NCBI GenBank assembly: GCA_020091685.1 | Contig: CM034609.1 | Span: forward strand, 16,690,204 to 16,754,203 | From: Lutjanus erythropterus | Lineage: Eukaryota; Chordata; Actinopteri; Lutjaniformes; Lutjanidae | Length of the DNA: 64,000 bases | Reading direction: 5' to 3' | In this document: positions 44,406 to 56,606 of the stretch, one piece after another | Position numbering within the stretch: the stretch's first letter is position 1 | How the letters are laid out: each line of letters begins with the position of its first letter | Position numbers and translations under genes: made by a program | The notes under the pieces: model-generated | The model's database searches: none | The model's input: only the letters and a program-made list of their open reading frames with translations | Told to the model about the DNA's origin: nothing

Positions 44406-47400
44406 AAATACGACTTTGGAGAAATGCTGTCACACTAATCAATATTGTCTCTCTTTCAACCTACAACTGAACAAATTATCCAAATGCTGAACAAAGTTTG
44501 TGTTGCGTGATGCGTTGATGTTGAAACCACATTTTAGCAGATGATGTTGAGACCAAATATCAATTTCAACCAATCGATTTCAACTGGAAATCAGCGCTGA
44601 AATCCTGGTTGGTGCTCACTAGCAAGGTAAAGATAATGACTTCTATGATTATACACTGATGAACACATACACTGAACAATTTCTATGTCTGGCACATTCA
44701 GCCAATAAATCCCTGTAATTCTTACACACTGGACCTTTAACACATCATGTTTAAGTCCAAGGATTGAATGCACTCTTCAGCATGTGTAGTGACAGGAGAT
44801 CCAGAGGATTTTGGCCTTACAAGCCCCAGAAAGTTCCCTCAGCCTCCCCTCCCTGACCTCCTTTCATCCCTCCATCCCTCCGCCTTTCTTCTTTTTAATA
44901 CAAATCAGCCACTCAATGCCATGCACATGTTTTAGTGTTATTTGAACTCTGGCAGAGAACTTCAAACAGCTTTCAAAGTGAACAGAGTTTTTTCCTCTCT
45001 TGCGCTCTATCTTTTTCTCTCTCTTTTTTTTTTGAAAGAACACAGCCGTACTTCCAAGTACACCTGATCAGAAGGTCGAGAGATGGGGATTATGATATGC
45101 AAATGAGGCTTTGTTATCAGCGTTGACATTCGTTATAAAGCTGAACAGAGGAGAGGTAAGATGAAAAGGTGGCAACTCACCCCCCTCTACCCCTTTTAGC
45201 ATAACCTCTCCTCTCAAACACATTGGCCTACCTAAGCCCCCGTTTTTTCTCATTTAGATCAAAAGGTTACACACAACAAAGAAAGGCCTGTGTGGAAAAG
45301 AAAAAGCACCCTGTACACTCTTCTGTGTACTTTTACACAGTCAAGACTATTGATTGGTCAGCTGCCCCAAAGGTGTGTGCACATATGTACACTATGAGAG
45401 TGTGTGTGTGTGTGTGTGTGTTGATGTGTGGATTCGACCGTGTCCTGATGAGGTTGTCGTCTCTTATGCTGTTAAGGCAGAACGGAGGTCTTTGCAATTA
45501 CCAAACAGTGTAGAAAGGCTTTCATGTCTGTCCCCCGCTGTGACAGGATAAGGACGAGGACACACACACACACACACATATACACTGACAGATTTAGTCC
45601 TTTCAAATACACACATAACATGCATATGGTTGCCCCCCCGCCCCCGTTCAATCTGCGTTCAGTTCAAAGGAGTCCAAACGAGGTGGCAGTTGGTGCTACT
45701 TTTCCAGCTATTAGCCTGCTCCACCATCTGCAGTGATCTAGTGAGGAGTGGGTTTTATGAACTTCATAAAGGGATGGTTATTAGAGCATCAGAGTGGAGA
45801 TGGGCTGTCTGGCCTTTGAGTTTAGCAGCAGGGGTCCTGAGTGCTTTGATGTGAATCATAATGTTAAATAACTTTTTTGAGAGGTAGAGAGAGCTACTGA
45901 AACCTTACAAAAGGCCATGCCCCTGTTATATAAGTGATAATTGACCCAGCTTGTTTTTTCTTTTTGTGTATTTCCTCTTTTCTTTTTTTCTTTTTTAAAC
46001 CTCACGTACACGTCAGCGAAAACAACAGATGAATATAGACGTAGGAGAGACTGGGGAGTGTTATAACACTGGGTTGTCAGTTTTACAGTTTTAGCAGCCT
46101 TTATTATTAAAAGAGCCATTTTGATAGGAAAGACAAAAATCTGTCAGCAGCAGCATCTATTAAACAGTTTCATTTGAGATTTTTCCTTTTTGGATTTGGC
46201 ATCCACAGCTGGGGAGACTCAAAATCAGCCATCAGCAAAATTTAGAGGCAAAGGCGCTGAGCCATAAACATAGACTATGATGCATATTTTAGTTGATGAA
46301 ATATTATAACTTTAACTGTGTGTACAGGCTACAGATTTTCCATTGTAACTGGAGAATGTAAGAATCAATTTAGGCCTACAAGAATGATAAATGAAAATTA
46401 CAAGATCGGTTCAACCAGTCAGAAAAGAGCTGAGGTACTGTTTACTCCCATTTCTTTTTTGAGCTCAGAGTAGTGGCTTTCATGACCAAAAATTGATTTT
46501 TAGGTAAGAAAATAAACTTTTAAATTTTTTTAATCAAATGTGTACCTTACATTCATTGTATTGGTTGTATTGTATTGTATGGTTGGTTTGATTTTTAGTC
46601 AAATTTTCCCTAACTTAACACTAAGTACAGGAACACTGGAAATCAGTCAGTCAATATAATGACATCACACTAAATAGAGTGCAATATATAATGAGTTACT
46701 ATCTGAATATAATGCATCTGGTAGGGCTAATGAAGAGGAGACAAGTGTATGACACAGATCCCACAGATGGTCTCTGTTAACAGAGACTCCAGTCTGCAGT
46801 GTAAACTACAGAACTGTAGAAGCCTTACGCTTTGTAGTCAAAGAAAGTTTACATCATGTTGAAATTTCTGTCCATATTCACACGCTCCCTTTACTTATCC
46901 TGAACATTCGGTCTCTGCTGTGACTCAGTATCACATTTAAACTGTCTGGTTTTCCTGTGCTTCCACCAGGTTCAAAATCTAACCCAATACTGGTTATGTG
47001 AAAGCATTTCAATTGATGTTGCCCAATCAGAATCTCAGAACACAAAGTCACAGATGTGTAAAAAAGAAAAAAAAGTATTGACAGGAAAGAGGCAGTAGAG
47101 AAAATGGCAAAATCAGCTGGGCAGTGTGGCTGGGGTATCAAGGCCACTATGGCTGCAGATCATTTTTTGAGAGGCACAAGGCCAAATTCCTGCCCTGGTT
47201 ACAACTCACCCCAGTAATAGGCTGTAACAACTGAAGTCTTCATATTTGACATTAACTCAGGTAATCTATGATTGTGTGGCAGATGTCAAAGTCAGTTTTA
47301 TTTGTAGTGGACAAGTACTGTGTATCAAAGTTTGAAAGATCTAGCACAAAGAACCCACTGAATTACTGATGCTCCAGCAAAAAGTGTGTACGCTACACTA

Positions 47401-47517
47401 ACTACACTCTCCCTCTCTATGGTTTAAAAATGACATCTGAAACAAAACTCACTACAGCCTGAGGGTGGTGCTGCTAATCCACAAACCAGTTGTGTCCTCC
47501 CGTGTGAGCAGGGTCCT
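44406..47517. other. Intergenic with small repeats, no gene recognised
   Basis: 44610-44740 ends TTCTTACACACTGGACCTTT, a diverged end of the GTGTAGGATTTAG family. (GT)n lies at 45402-45421 and (CA)n at 45560-45577. TTGTATTGTATTGTAT lies near 46566. A GC-moderate patch at 45170-45560 has no domain-bearing frame. The rest is AT-rich. Confidence 0.45.
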
Positions 47518-47525
47518 GCTCTAAT

Positions 47526-48510
47526 CAGTGGTGGACAAAGTACTCAACCCCAGTACTTGAGTCCAAGTATAGATACTCCTGGTCAAATATTACTCAACTA
47601 CAAGTGAAAGTTGCTCAGTCAAAATTTTACTTGAGTTAAAGTACTAGAGTACTTGGTTTTTAAAATACTTAAGTATTCAAAAGTACATGTTTTTAAAAAT
47701 ACTTAAGTATTCAAAAGTAAAAATTACAAAGTACATTTTCTAATATCAGTACATGCTGTATTGTTTTCATGATGCATTTACAGAAGCTTGTAATTCTCTG
47801 AAACCATCTAATGATGCACTGACCTGCTTGTAGAACCACTCTGCTACACAAAGCCTATAGAAACACCTATAAAAACTTCAACATAGAAATACAATCAAAA
47901 ACACAAAGGACAGCTATTGTCATTTTCTGATGTAACTGTATTAAAATCACTGCATAAAAGCAGATTGAAGCCGACTGTAAGGAGTTCTCCAAGTCTGTTA
48001 AATAACTGAGATTTCTTTCTGTCTTCAGAGGCAGTATATACATGAATTATGTGGTATTTTTCACCCCGATAAAAACAATCCAACTTTAAAAGCTACATGG
48101 AATAATGAATAATTATAATAACATCTTGAGATTTAATTTTGTCTTTCTCCTGCTGTCACCATTACCGCTTTTTGTTTGAATGAAAGAGGGAGAGCTTGCT
48201 TGTGCTTGTTAGTGCGCCTGGATGGCGTATTTCTGCTTTTACATCAGTCCCATTTGAGAGGAGCTACTGTGATTGGTTTCTTTCTGTGAGGAACACAGCA
48301 TGTGACCAACAGCATTTTAGAAAAGAAAAAACAGCAACAGCTGACTTCAATGATGCGCTTAGTCAAAAAGTAACAACAACCTTCCTAGAAATGTAGTGGA
48401 GTGAAAGTCAGAAGTTTCCAAAAACAAATACTCAAGTAAAATACAGTTACTCAAAAAATGTACTTAAGTACAGTACTCAAGTAAATGTGCTTCGTTACTG
48501 TCCACCACTG
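47526..48510. mobile_element. Non-autonomous hAT element, 985 bp
   Basis: Inverted ends CAGTGGTGGACA and TGTCCACCACTG are flanked by GCTCTAAT (47518-47525) and GCTCTAAA (48511-48518), an 8-bp duplication with one mismatch. CAG ends plus 8-bp duplications identify hAT. Subterminal regions repeat ACTCAAGTA/TACTTGAGT words many times, typical of transposase-binding repeats. No transposase frame is present. Confidence 0.85.
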
Positions 48511-48514
48511 GCTC

Positions 48515-48668
48515 TAAAGTGTCTTCAAAGAGACACAAAATGACAAAAAAAAAAAAAAAAAGAAAGAAAAAAAAGAGAGAGATGCAAAATTACTACAATA
48601 AGACATCAAATGACCACAGTGAGTCACAAAATGACAACAAAGAGACATACAACATCCGTAAAGACATG
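48515..48668 (+). repeat. AAAGAGACACAAAATGAC-type minisatellite with poly(A)
   Basis: Units such as AAAGAGACACAAAATGAC, CACAGTGAGTCACAAAATGA and CAACAAAGAGACATACAAC form a degenerate tandem array. An A/GA-rich expansion interrupts it at 48545-48582. Confidence 0.75.
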
Positions 48669-49845
48669 CAAAAAGGGTGGAGAGCCAGTAACATTATCCA
48701 ATAAGGTGCTGAAAACAAATATTGTCTTTGAAAATATATTGATCACTACTTCTTTGTATTTTAGGGTGGTTCAGAAGAAAATACAGAGAAAAGTAAATTC
48801 CTGATTTTCTGTCAGAAAATATAAAAATGTGAGATTTACTGTAGTCCTTGGCATGCCTGAAGCATCAATGTCCACTAGATGGCTGCCTTCACCACTCAGA
48901 CTTCTGCTCTCATGCTGCTGAGATTCACCCCAGAGGCATCAACACTTGTGGATCCATAAATAATATTTTACAGGTGATATCAAGTGAGAGACAGGAGTAT
49001 AATAGTTTTGCATTCTTCATTAGCTTTTAATTTTCATTTTTTCAGTTCATTTTAGTTAAAGTTAACCAATTAAATAAAACCTTTGGTGTGCTCGACCAGT
49101 AACACACAAGAGCAACAAAACACACACTAAGCCCCATCATGTAAATTATAACTTAAGAATAATGTAGCATATGCTATAAACATATGAAATTTACCAGTCC
49201 AATGGTAATCCATTAATGGTTCAACTCTTCAACAGGCTGGTTTAAGAGTAGGACATGCTGGTTAACATCATCAAACTTGCAAAAATCATCAGACACAAAG
49301 TTGATAGGGCAATGTATTGTTTTTCGTTCATAAAGTAAATAAACCACAAACTAACAAGTGGAACGCTATTACAGGGACACAGTAAATTATAAAAATAATA
49401 AATAATAATTATTTGCATTGATATATATGTATAATTATGCAGATTTTAACTTGGTCTACACATTAATAAAGGCAGATTTCAATTCATTTATAAATATATT
49501 GCAAACGTATGGCATGAAAACTGAAAAATTTGATTCACAAAAAAGGATTTATGTGCCATAAAAAAGGGAAATTTCAAGAACAAAAAAATATGACATTCTT
49601 TATTTGTGTTAATGTTATAAAGAAGACCTCAATCTATAATGAAAGCTTTTGGTAATAAACATTTAATTTATTTTAAGTTAAATATTAAGACATAATGGGG
49701 ATGGAAAAGTCACCAGGAACGACCCAAGTATGAGTAAAAGTACAGACTTGAAAATATACTAAAAGCACAAGTACTCAAAAAGTCTACTTAATTACAGTAT
49801 TTGTAATCAGTTACTTTCAGACCTGGTTTTACTTAGCTATAATAA
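48669..49845. other. AT-rich intergenic DNA with a hAT scrap
   Basis: 49730-49830 has AAAGCACAAGTACTCAAAAA and TGTAATCAGTTACTTTCAG, related to the ends of the hAT family at 47526. No exon is seen. Confidence 0.45.
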
Positions 49846-49849
49846 CCTT

Positions 49850-50400
49850 GGTGAGAGAGAGGAGGCAGCGCAGGCGCAGACAGGCGCCTCTGTGCGCGCG
49901 GAGGAGATGCAGGACTCACGTTGAGAGTTTTCCTTGACGTAATCACATCCGCCCGGTAGGTGGCAGCCTGTCCAAGCGAATATAATCAGATTAAACGAAC
50001 CCAAATTCGGATGGTTCTGCCGGCCACTAGAAATACTGTGCACCTGCTGGATGTGATCCAGGGGTAGGTTTGCCTTTACACTTTTTTTTTGAAAAAATAA
50101 ATAAATATAGCGGTATCCAAAAAAAAAAAAAGATAAAGACAGTTTATTTCTGAGCCACAGTGTTTTCACCAGCTGATCACTTGTGTGGTTGCAGCCTGTG
50201 TTACAGGGAGTCAGGGCTGTTTGTGGAGGGGAACCCGCGTCTTATAGACATACTGCAACGCCATGACGCAATTCACACTCTGCTGCTGCAACACAATAAA
50301 ATATGAATCACCGGAGTGAGGACGGATGGATCTGTGGGAGTAAATATCATTTAAATGGTGAGGAGGAGGGGGTGTGGCGCTGACCATCTCTCCCATTCAC
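49850..50400 (+). promoter_or_regulatory. Candidate CpG-rich promoter region
   Basis: CpG frequency rises clearly from 49865 (GCGCAGGCGC, GTGCGCGCGGAG) and again after 50400. TGACGTAA, an ATF/CRE-like site, is at 49935-49942. AT-rich TAAATATCATTTAAATGG at about 50341-50358 could supply a weak TATA function upstream of the CpG-rich exon. This is inferred from composition and from the downstream donor. Confidence 0.35.
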
Positions 50401-50678
50401 CAGCAAACAACACACGCCCAGAGAGCTTGGGCAGCCGTGCCGGGGATCAGGTTTGATCACTGCTCTCGGACTCTCCCCGGGTGCACAGGCCAGCCAGCCA
50501 GCCAGCCCCTCGGCGTCCTGCCCCGCCGTGCCTCCCTCCCTCCGTCCCTTTTCCCCTCCGCAGGCTCCGGGCTTCACGCAGGGATCCTCATCGCTGTACG
50601 CAGATCGAAAGCCTGGATGCAGAGCGACCCGGTGGCCTGGCTGCACATGAAGATGCGATCACTACGGCAAGATTAAAG
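50375..50678 (+). other. Candidate first exon of an unidentified gene or lncRNA
   Basis: This GC-rich block has about 20 CpGs in 280 bases. It ends ATTAAAG followed by GTGCGT, a good donor at 50679. The start is a guess. The longest ATG frame that crosses the donor begins at 50481 and reaches it in phase 0. It is Pro/Arg-rich (RPASQPAPRRPAPPCLPPSV) and unlike any family I know, so this may be 5' UTR. A partner exon may be 54240-54307. Confidence 0.35.
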
Positions 50679-51025
50679 GTGCGTTTGCTCTGTTTTTTTT
50701 TGTCGGTTTGCCTTGGGTACCAGCTGGGTCCGTGGATGTATGACAGTCAGACATAAAGCAGCGCAGGGCTAAATATGTGTGGAGGACAAAGGGGCGGATG
50801 GCTGCCAGAGGAGCCGCAGCCTTTAAATATTTTGCTTTAGATGATTATAGTGTTGATGGAAAAGAGAGGCATGAGCAGAAATGTCCCTTTCTTTTTACAG
50901 CAGCTACGTTAAATAAAGCTGTCAGGATGCTACAGCACAGCCCAGTGTACTGTGGTGTACTTCTCTATTACAGCACATTTCTGTGGCTGATGTAGATTTA
51001 TGAGCCTCACAATGTTTGGATCATG
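50679..51025. other. Sequence after the candidate donor
   Basis: A short T-run follows the donor. Otherwise nothing recognisable before the hairpin element at 51026. Confidence 0.4.
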
Positions 51026-51390
51026 TGAAGTGGGTTTATTCTAGGAAGTGGCACACATAGACTGTTGTGAACTGTGCGGGTCTTCATGTGTTACTCAGTC
51101 CTGTTGGTTCTCCTTCTAGCAGCAGGCCCACAGCCACAACAACAGTGAAAGAGTTATATGTAAGGGATAATGTACAGTGAGCGGGTCATTATTGTAAAAT
51201 AAACCTATATGTAGGGGTTTATTTTGCAATAATGACCCGCTCGTTGTGCATTATGGACCCGGTTCTGATCATAGACTCTGGAGGAGTGGTAAAATAATTT
51301 TTATAATTAATATTTTGTGTCAAATTATTGATTTTTTTGGTAAGTAACAGTACAATGTACAGTGAGAGTGTCATTATTGTTAAATAAATC
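51026..51390. mobile_element. Hairpin element, unit 1
   Basis: A lead-in (GAAGTGGGTTTATTCTAGG) precedes a hairpin: arms at 51163-51205 and 51217-51254 share GAGCGGGTCATTATTG in inverted order around a short loop. The lead-in is duplicated at 52095. The tail 51255-51390 is an inverted copy of 52560-52690 (TTACTTACC/T...TTTGACACA). The element seems to be part of a larger structure split by the Tc1 copy next to it. Confidence 0.6.
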
Positions 51391-52085
51391 TTGGCATTGT
51401 CTTGCTGATATAAGCAGAGACGTCTCTGAAAAAGATGTTGTCTGGATGGCAGCATGTGTCGCCCCAAAACCTGTATGTCCCTTTTAGCACCAAGGGGGCC
51501 TTCACAGATGTGACAGTTACCCATAATGCCATGGGCACTAACACTCTCCCAAACTATCACAGATGCTGGGGTTTGAAGTTAGCATAGGTAACAATCTGGA
51601 TGGTCCTGCTCTTGAGTTCAAAGGACATGATGTCCATGATTTCCAAAAAACGTGGACTCGTCAGGCCACAGCACATTTTACCACTCACCGTCAGTCCACC
51701 TCAGGTGAGGTCAGGCCCAGAGAAGTCTGCAGTGTTTTTGGATGTTGTCCATTTATTGCTTTCACTTTGCATGGTAGAGTCTTAACTTGCATTTGTAGAT
51801 GCAACGACAAACTGTGTTGACCAACCGGTTTTAATGCAGTTTTTAATGCAGTGCCACCTGACAGGTCAAAGGTCACAGGCTCACTGTTGGTTTTCTGCCT
51901 TGCCCCTTACATACAGGGATTTTCTGATTCTCTGAATCTTTTAATTATATTATGAATTGCAGATGGTGAAATCTCCAAATTCGTTGCGGTTTTGTGTTGA
52001 GAAACACAAACTGTTGAACTATTTGCTCATGCAGTTTTCTGCAAAGTGGTGAACCTCACCCTATCCATGCTTGTGAATGAATGAG
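51388..52085 (-). mobile_element. Tc1-like transposon remnant (family 1), N-terminal and central part
   Basis: On the minus strand the order is start region, a helix-turn-helix reading NLEISPSAIHNIIKRFRES, the GTCCACGTTTTTTGGAAAT region after the first Asp, then a stretch reading IMGNCHICEGPLGAK, and GTATTGTCTTGCTGA-like sequence complementary to the QQDNAK motif. Several stops break it. It is the most complete transposase of the four family-1 copies but is truncated at the 3' end. Confidence 0.85.
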
Positions 52086-52091
52086 CCTTTG

Positions 52092-52700
52092 AAATGAAGT
52101 GGGTTTAATCTGCTGTGAACTGTGCAGGTCTGGGCTGGTCAGTCCTCATGCTTCTCCCTCTAGTAGCAGATCCACAGCATCACAGACATACAAGACACTG
52201 ATCACTCAATTTTTCATCTCTGTGTCATCTAATTACACCAAGCCTTTATTCCAGGGAGAGATGACTGTAGACCTGTGTGACATTGCTTATCAGATCATTT
52301 AGAGGGAGTTTCTGCTCAGTGTCCTCGTGTGCACTGGGTCCTTAAAGAGCCACAAATTGGCTTCTAGTACAGGTGTATGAAAACATGTTTAAAAATTGGT
52401 CATGTATGTAAGTTATAGCTGTTCAAATGTTTCATGCAAGCCAGTTCACAATATCGGTTTAAGATTTATAGGGATAATGCACAGTGAGATGATTCTTATT
52501 GTAAAATAAACCCTGACAGGGTGATCCAGGACTGGATCCAGGACTTCAACACTGAGAGGTTAATTTTGCAATAATGACCCTCTGACCGTACATTATCCCT
52601 CTACATATATGGTTACTTACTAACAATAATAATACTATTTTGACACAGAATATTGATTTTAAAATGATTTTGTGAATTTAAAGTCATTAAATGTAACAAC
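52092..52700. mobile_element. Hairpin element, unit 2
   Basis: The lead-in GAAGTGGGTTTAATCTGCTG matches unit 1. The hairpin arms lie at 52470-52512 (GGGATAATGCACAGTGAG) and 52557-52600 (inverted, GACCGTACATTATCCC). The loop holds GATCCAGGACTGGATCCAGG. The stretch 52175-52460 has no counterpart in unit 1. It lacks coding capacity. Confidence 0.6.
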
Positions 52701-53639
52701 TGACTCTTCCAAAGTCCTGTGCCTTTTCGGTGAACCTTGGCCAACTTTCTACTCTCCTGTTTCCTGTGCTTTAATATACTATGTGCTAGGCTCATCTATG
52801 TTGAAAAAAAACAGCTAGCCGACTAATCTACATCAGTCATAATATAACTAATTAGCAAACATTTTGCTAACATTAGCCAGTCTAAGATGTGACTAGCCTA
52901 TATATATATATATATGCCATTTTTACAGGGCCCCCAGCAATATCTTTTGACCATCTTCAAAATATTGTTTTTTCTTTTCAACATGAACATAAAGTACAGG
53001 AAACAGGAAAGGAGAAAGTTGACCGAGATACCAGGCTTGCTCAACTGTTCTTGGAGCACAGAGGAAAAGGGGAAAAAAGGAAGACTTAGGAAGGGAATGT
53101 ATTTGGTTGACAGCATTTTTTTTTCAAATGTCTATAATTTAATTCTTTTGGCCACAGTATTTGTTAAATGAAAACCTGATATTGTGACAACCCTAATACT
53201 TACATTCCACCTAATGTTTCCAGCAGTGGTTAAATCTAGAGGTGGGTGGATGATACCAAGCCCCAAAGTTTGTTTCACTCCTGTGAAGCGCACTGCTTCA
53301 ATACATTGTACCAGAGCTTGTGTCGAATGAAGAATATCACGTGACTGATAATGTCCGCAGCTTCAATCGTCACCAGTGCTTCAGAAAGTACGGACAGTGT
53401 TTGACAGCTGGTTTGCACATCAGTGGGATCATGATCATGATTAGTCATGAAGTGTAAAAACACGAGCCCACAATGGCACTTGCACAAAACACCAGAACTT
53501 TAATGTTTTGTGTCAGCAAAAATGTTTTATATCTAGGTTTTTTAGACAACGGTACGTAATTATTTTTACTGTAACATGTTGCACCGTTTATTTAATGAAG
53601 CACTTATGATTAATGGTATAAACCTACACGTTTCTTGAA
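52701..53639. other. Intergenic, no gene recognised
   Basis: A short (TA)n lies at 52898-52915. The rest is AT-rich without an identifiable repeat. Confidence 0.45.
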
Positions 53640-54160
53640 CTGTTATTGATACTGAAAGCCTTGGTCCACTGGCTTCCAATGTAAAGCCCCTTGTCAGAGA
53701 TCATGGTGTGATATTCAACACTGATCTACATGTAAAAAAGTTTGTCTAGTCCCGTTTTGATAGATAAGTGAATATTCATACATTCATTGCATCACGTCTC
53801 AACTGTTGCAACTGTACACGTCTCTCCTAAAAATCTCTCCATTTCTTTAACTGGTTCCAAATAATGTGACCAGGTTCTGCATGTTTTAGGTTCTTGTAGA
53901 GTTGTTTTTAGAATACTTTTAATCACTTTTAAGGGTCTATCTGGTTTTGCACCACTTTATATCGCTAAAAATCCTTTTATCCATTTCAAAGTTGTGGCTA
54001 AAAACTAAAGGTGACTGTGAATTTGCTGTTAGAGCAACCAGACTTTGAAACGCCCTTCCAGAGGAGATCATGCATGCTGATTCAGGGGCCACTTTTCAAA
54101 CCACTCCTCTAAACAATCTGCATAAAGTTGCTTTTCATACTTTTAGTTCTTGACTCTGAT
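53640..54160 (+). mobile_element. L2/CR1-like LINE fragment (end of ORF2)
   Basis: Broken frames read NLGVIFDSD-like (here GVIFNTDLHVKKFV), FIASRLNCCNC (canonical FISSRLDYCNSL), and later GRAFS-like and FETPFQRR (canonical LWNSLPLHIR). The order is that of the C-terminal third of fish L2/CR1-type LINE ORF2. The HITPVL...HWLPV block is largely lost. Many stops are present. Confidence 0.7.
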
Positions 54161-54239
54161 GCTCTAATCTTTATTCTAACATGATCCAGTTGTAAGTTAC
54201 CTGTTAAACAAATGTATCTCCCTGTCTCTGTGTTTCTAG

Positions 54240-54307
54240 GCATGTCGGCACCATGATCCATGGCTGTGGTGTTCAGAGAGGAGATTGAATGCCTCTAAAA
54301 TCTCAAG
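54240..54307 (+). other. Candidate internal exon, 68 nt
   Basis: A strong acceptor (TATCTCCCTGTCTCTGTG, then TTTCTAG, ending 54239) and a consensus donor (TCAAG then GTAAGA, 54308) bracket 68 nt. Joined to the candidate exon ending at 50678, the phase-0 frame stays open through all 22 codons, which has a substantial chance probability. In other frames it contains short ATG frames, so it may be 5' UTR. I cannot name the gene. Confidence 0.35.
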
Positions 54308-54329
54308 GTAAGACGTCTCCTCCTTTGAC

Positions 54330-54330
54330 C

Positions 54331-54373
<43 letters not shown>
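54330..54373. repeat. (GT)n microsatellite
   Basis: About 21 GT units just downstream of the candidate donor. Confidence 0.95.
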
Positions 54374-54375
<2 letters not shown>

Positions 54376-55130
54376 AGGTGGCAGTGCTGGAATTGATCCA
54401 TGGCCTTGAATGACTGCTCCCCGTCTCACTTAATCGTGTCTCCTTCATCTCGGCTTCTCTTCACTCAGCCCCAAGTCCCCTTCATGTCATCTGTCTGAAT
54501 GCAAAGACGTGTTTGTATACATGTTTGCATTTTCACATGCTGAATTTATGACTTTAATCCTTTACACCAACATGTGTGTCCCACACTGCGGTGTGTTTGT
54601 AGATGAAAGGGGGCTTGTGTCAGCAGCTCCAAAGGGAATACTCTACTTAAGCTTAATTAGACAAATTGCTGTGAGGGTAAAAGCAAACAGTGGCAGCTGA
54701 ACCATCTGAATAAGTTATTGTTTGTGGATAAAAAAGAAGGGGGCTGGATGGCACACTGGAGATTCACAGAAAAAGGCAAAAATATAACTAAGAAAACATC
54801 AGTGTGCAAGCTGAAGATGTGACAGGGTGTGTTCATACCTTGTGGCTATGTTTACACATGTGTTGTGCTGCAGGCTGTGAACTTTCAAGTTTCTCAAAGT
54901 TAAAATAATTCAGCTTGAGGGTGTCTTGCCTGAGTCAGCAGTCGACCCTGACATTCCTCCCTTCATGGTTTGGACCAGTGTGTCAGTGGCATTGATTCGT
55001 TAACTTTAAGCCCTGATGGACTCATGTTATGTTGGTCATGTCTGGGACAGTGCACATGGTAATATGACCATGTCTTTCATTGTAGTCATTTCAGTCTAGG
55101 AACCATTTTGAACTTTAATCTAACCAACTG
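54374..55130. other. Intergenic or intronic, no feature recognised
   Basis: No exon, repeat or motif cluster stands out. Confidence 0.45.
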
Positions 55131-55135
55131 AGGTA

Positions 55136-55730
55136 CTGACTTGAGCACCAGCATGGAAGCTAAGCAATCAACTGCTGTGGACAGGCTGAGCTGCAAAATG
55201 TATTTTAGCCACTTAGAAAGGTGCACCTAAAAAATTGATTGAAATGATATTTTCACTACTTTACTTTGCCGTCAGACAGGCTTTTCTGATGGTAAAGTAC
55301 CGCAGTATCGTATAATCCAAACGTCATTCTCGCCAAACCAACCAAAACCAGACAAGCCTGTAGTTTTACCTCACAGAACACAGGAGTTGCTGCAGTCTTG
55401 ATCTGTTAGTTTGTGTTATTGTGCGACTGTGGTGTTGAAAAGGACAGTTGGATAAGATACATACATAATAACACAAAGAAATTAGCTGATAGAAACAGCT
55501 GTAGACAAGCAACTTCTGTGTTCTACAAAGTAACATTAAAGATTTTGACTATGGAGTTTGGCTGGTTTTGAGAGAGCAATACTAGGCTGACATAACAGCG
55601 GTTTCCCATCTGAAAAAACTGTCTGACTGCAAAGTAAAGTGACAAGACTTCACAGGCTAAAAAGCCTCTCCAGAGGTGCACTGGTTTGGGTGGTGTTTGA
55701 GTATTGGCTTGAAGAAAGATTTGATCATGT
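55136..55730 (+). mobile_element. Fragment related to the TTAAAGGGATAG element
   Basis: CACCAGCATGGAAGCTAAGC, then CTGCTGTGGACAGGCTGAGC and AAATGTATTTTAGCCACTTA, matches the interior of the element at 37677 and its fish relatives. The remainder to 55730 may be a longer family member: TTTACTTTGCCGTCAGACAG at about 55261 is answered by an inverted CTGTCTGACTGCAAAGTAAA at about 55619. Confidence 0.55.
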
Positions 55731-56555
55731 AAAATTTGTTATACATGCAGACCTGACTTGAGATGCTCTGCAACTGCAGCTAAGACCGTCGGCTGTGTCT
55801 GTCTCAAATGAAAAAAGTCACCCTCATCTCCTTCAGTGACAGATGTAGGCATCAGTACTTCTTGTAGTGGTGAAAATGCAAAAGTTGAACATGTAAAACT
55901 GTTACAGTAACAGACGGACTGTTTGAAAATGTAACTAAATAACTGCAACTGCAACTGAACTGCAAAACGAATGCTTTAATTGCTTGTTAAAAAAAATAAG
56001 TATTTTGTTATATCCCCAGCATTGGTGCTAGAGGTAGCTACCAGCGGTATTCCTCCTACTCAGGTTGTCAACTGATACAAACCTGAGCCAGATAAAACAG
56101 TGTTAAGTGTAATAAGGAAGCGTGGAGGTAAAAGATAGGTGATTAGCTGTTACAATAAGATATATGTGTTGTTTTGAGAGGCAAAGTTCCATCCCATTGT
56201 TGTTAGACCTCAACTTCCTCTTTTAAATATCAAACTGAATTGGTAAATGTCTTATAGTGCTTCCACTTTCATTTTTAAAATTTCATTGGCTTGTCCTCAA
56301 AGGTCCATTTAAATCCAATGTGTCTCTTGATTTAAGGCTGAGGGCAGATCCTTGCATGATGTTAGCCCCCCACAGGGATTGGTCTGTTGTGTTTTAACCT
56401 CCATAAACAGATATCTGCATATGAATGAGGATCTGTATGCATGGGAGAGGATTTTGATATTGGATGTGTTCTGGTTGTCCGAGTTTGACGTTTGCTCACA
56501 TTTAAGCAGTTTTTAGTTGATTGCAGGCTGTGTAGAACACAAAAACAGCGGTTGG
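55731..56555. other. Intergenic or intronic, no feature recognised
   Basis: AT-moderate DNA without a recognisable exon or repeat. Confidence 0.45.
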
Positions 56556-56606
56556 TTCATGCTACAACATACAGTGATATTTTAGACACTGGTGTGCTTC
56601 CAACTG

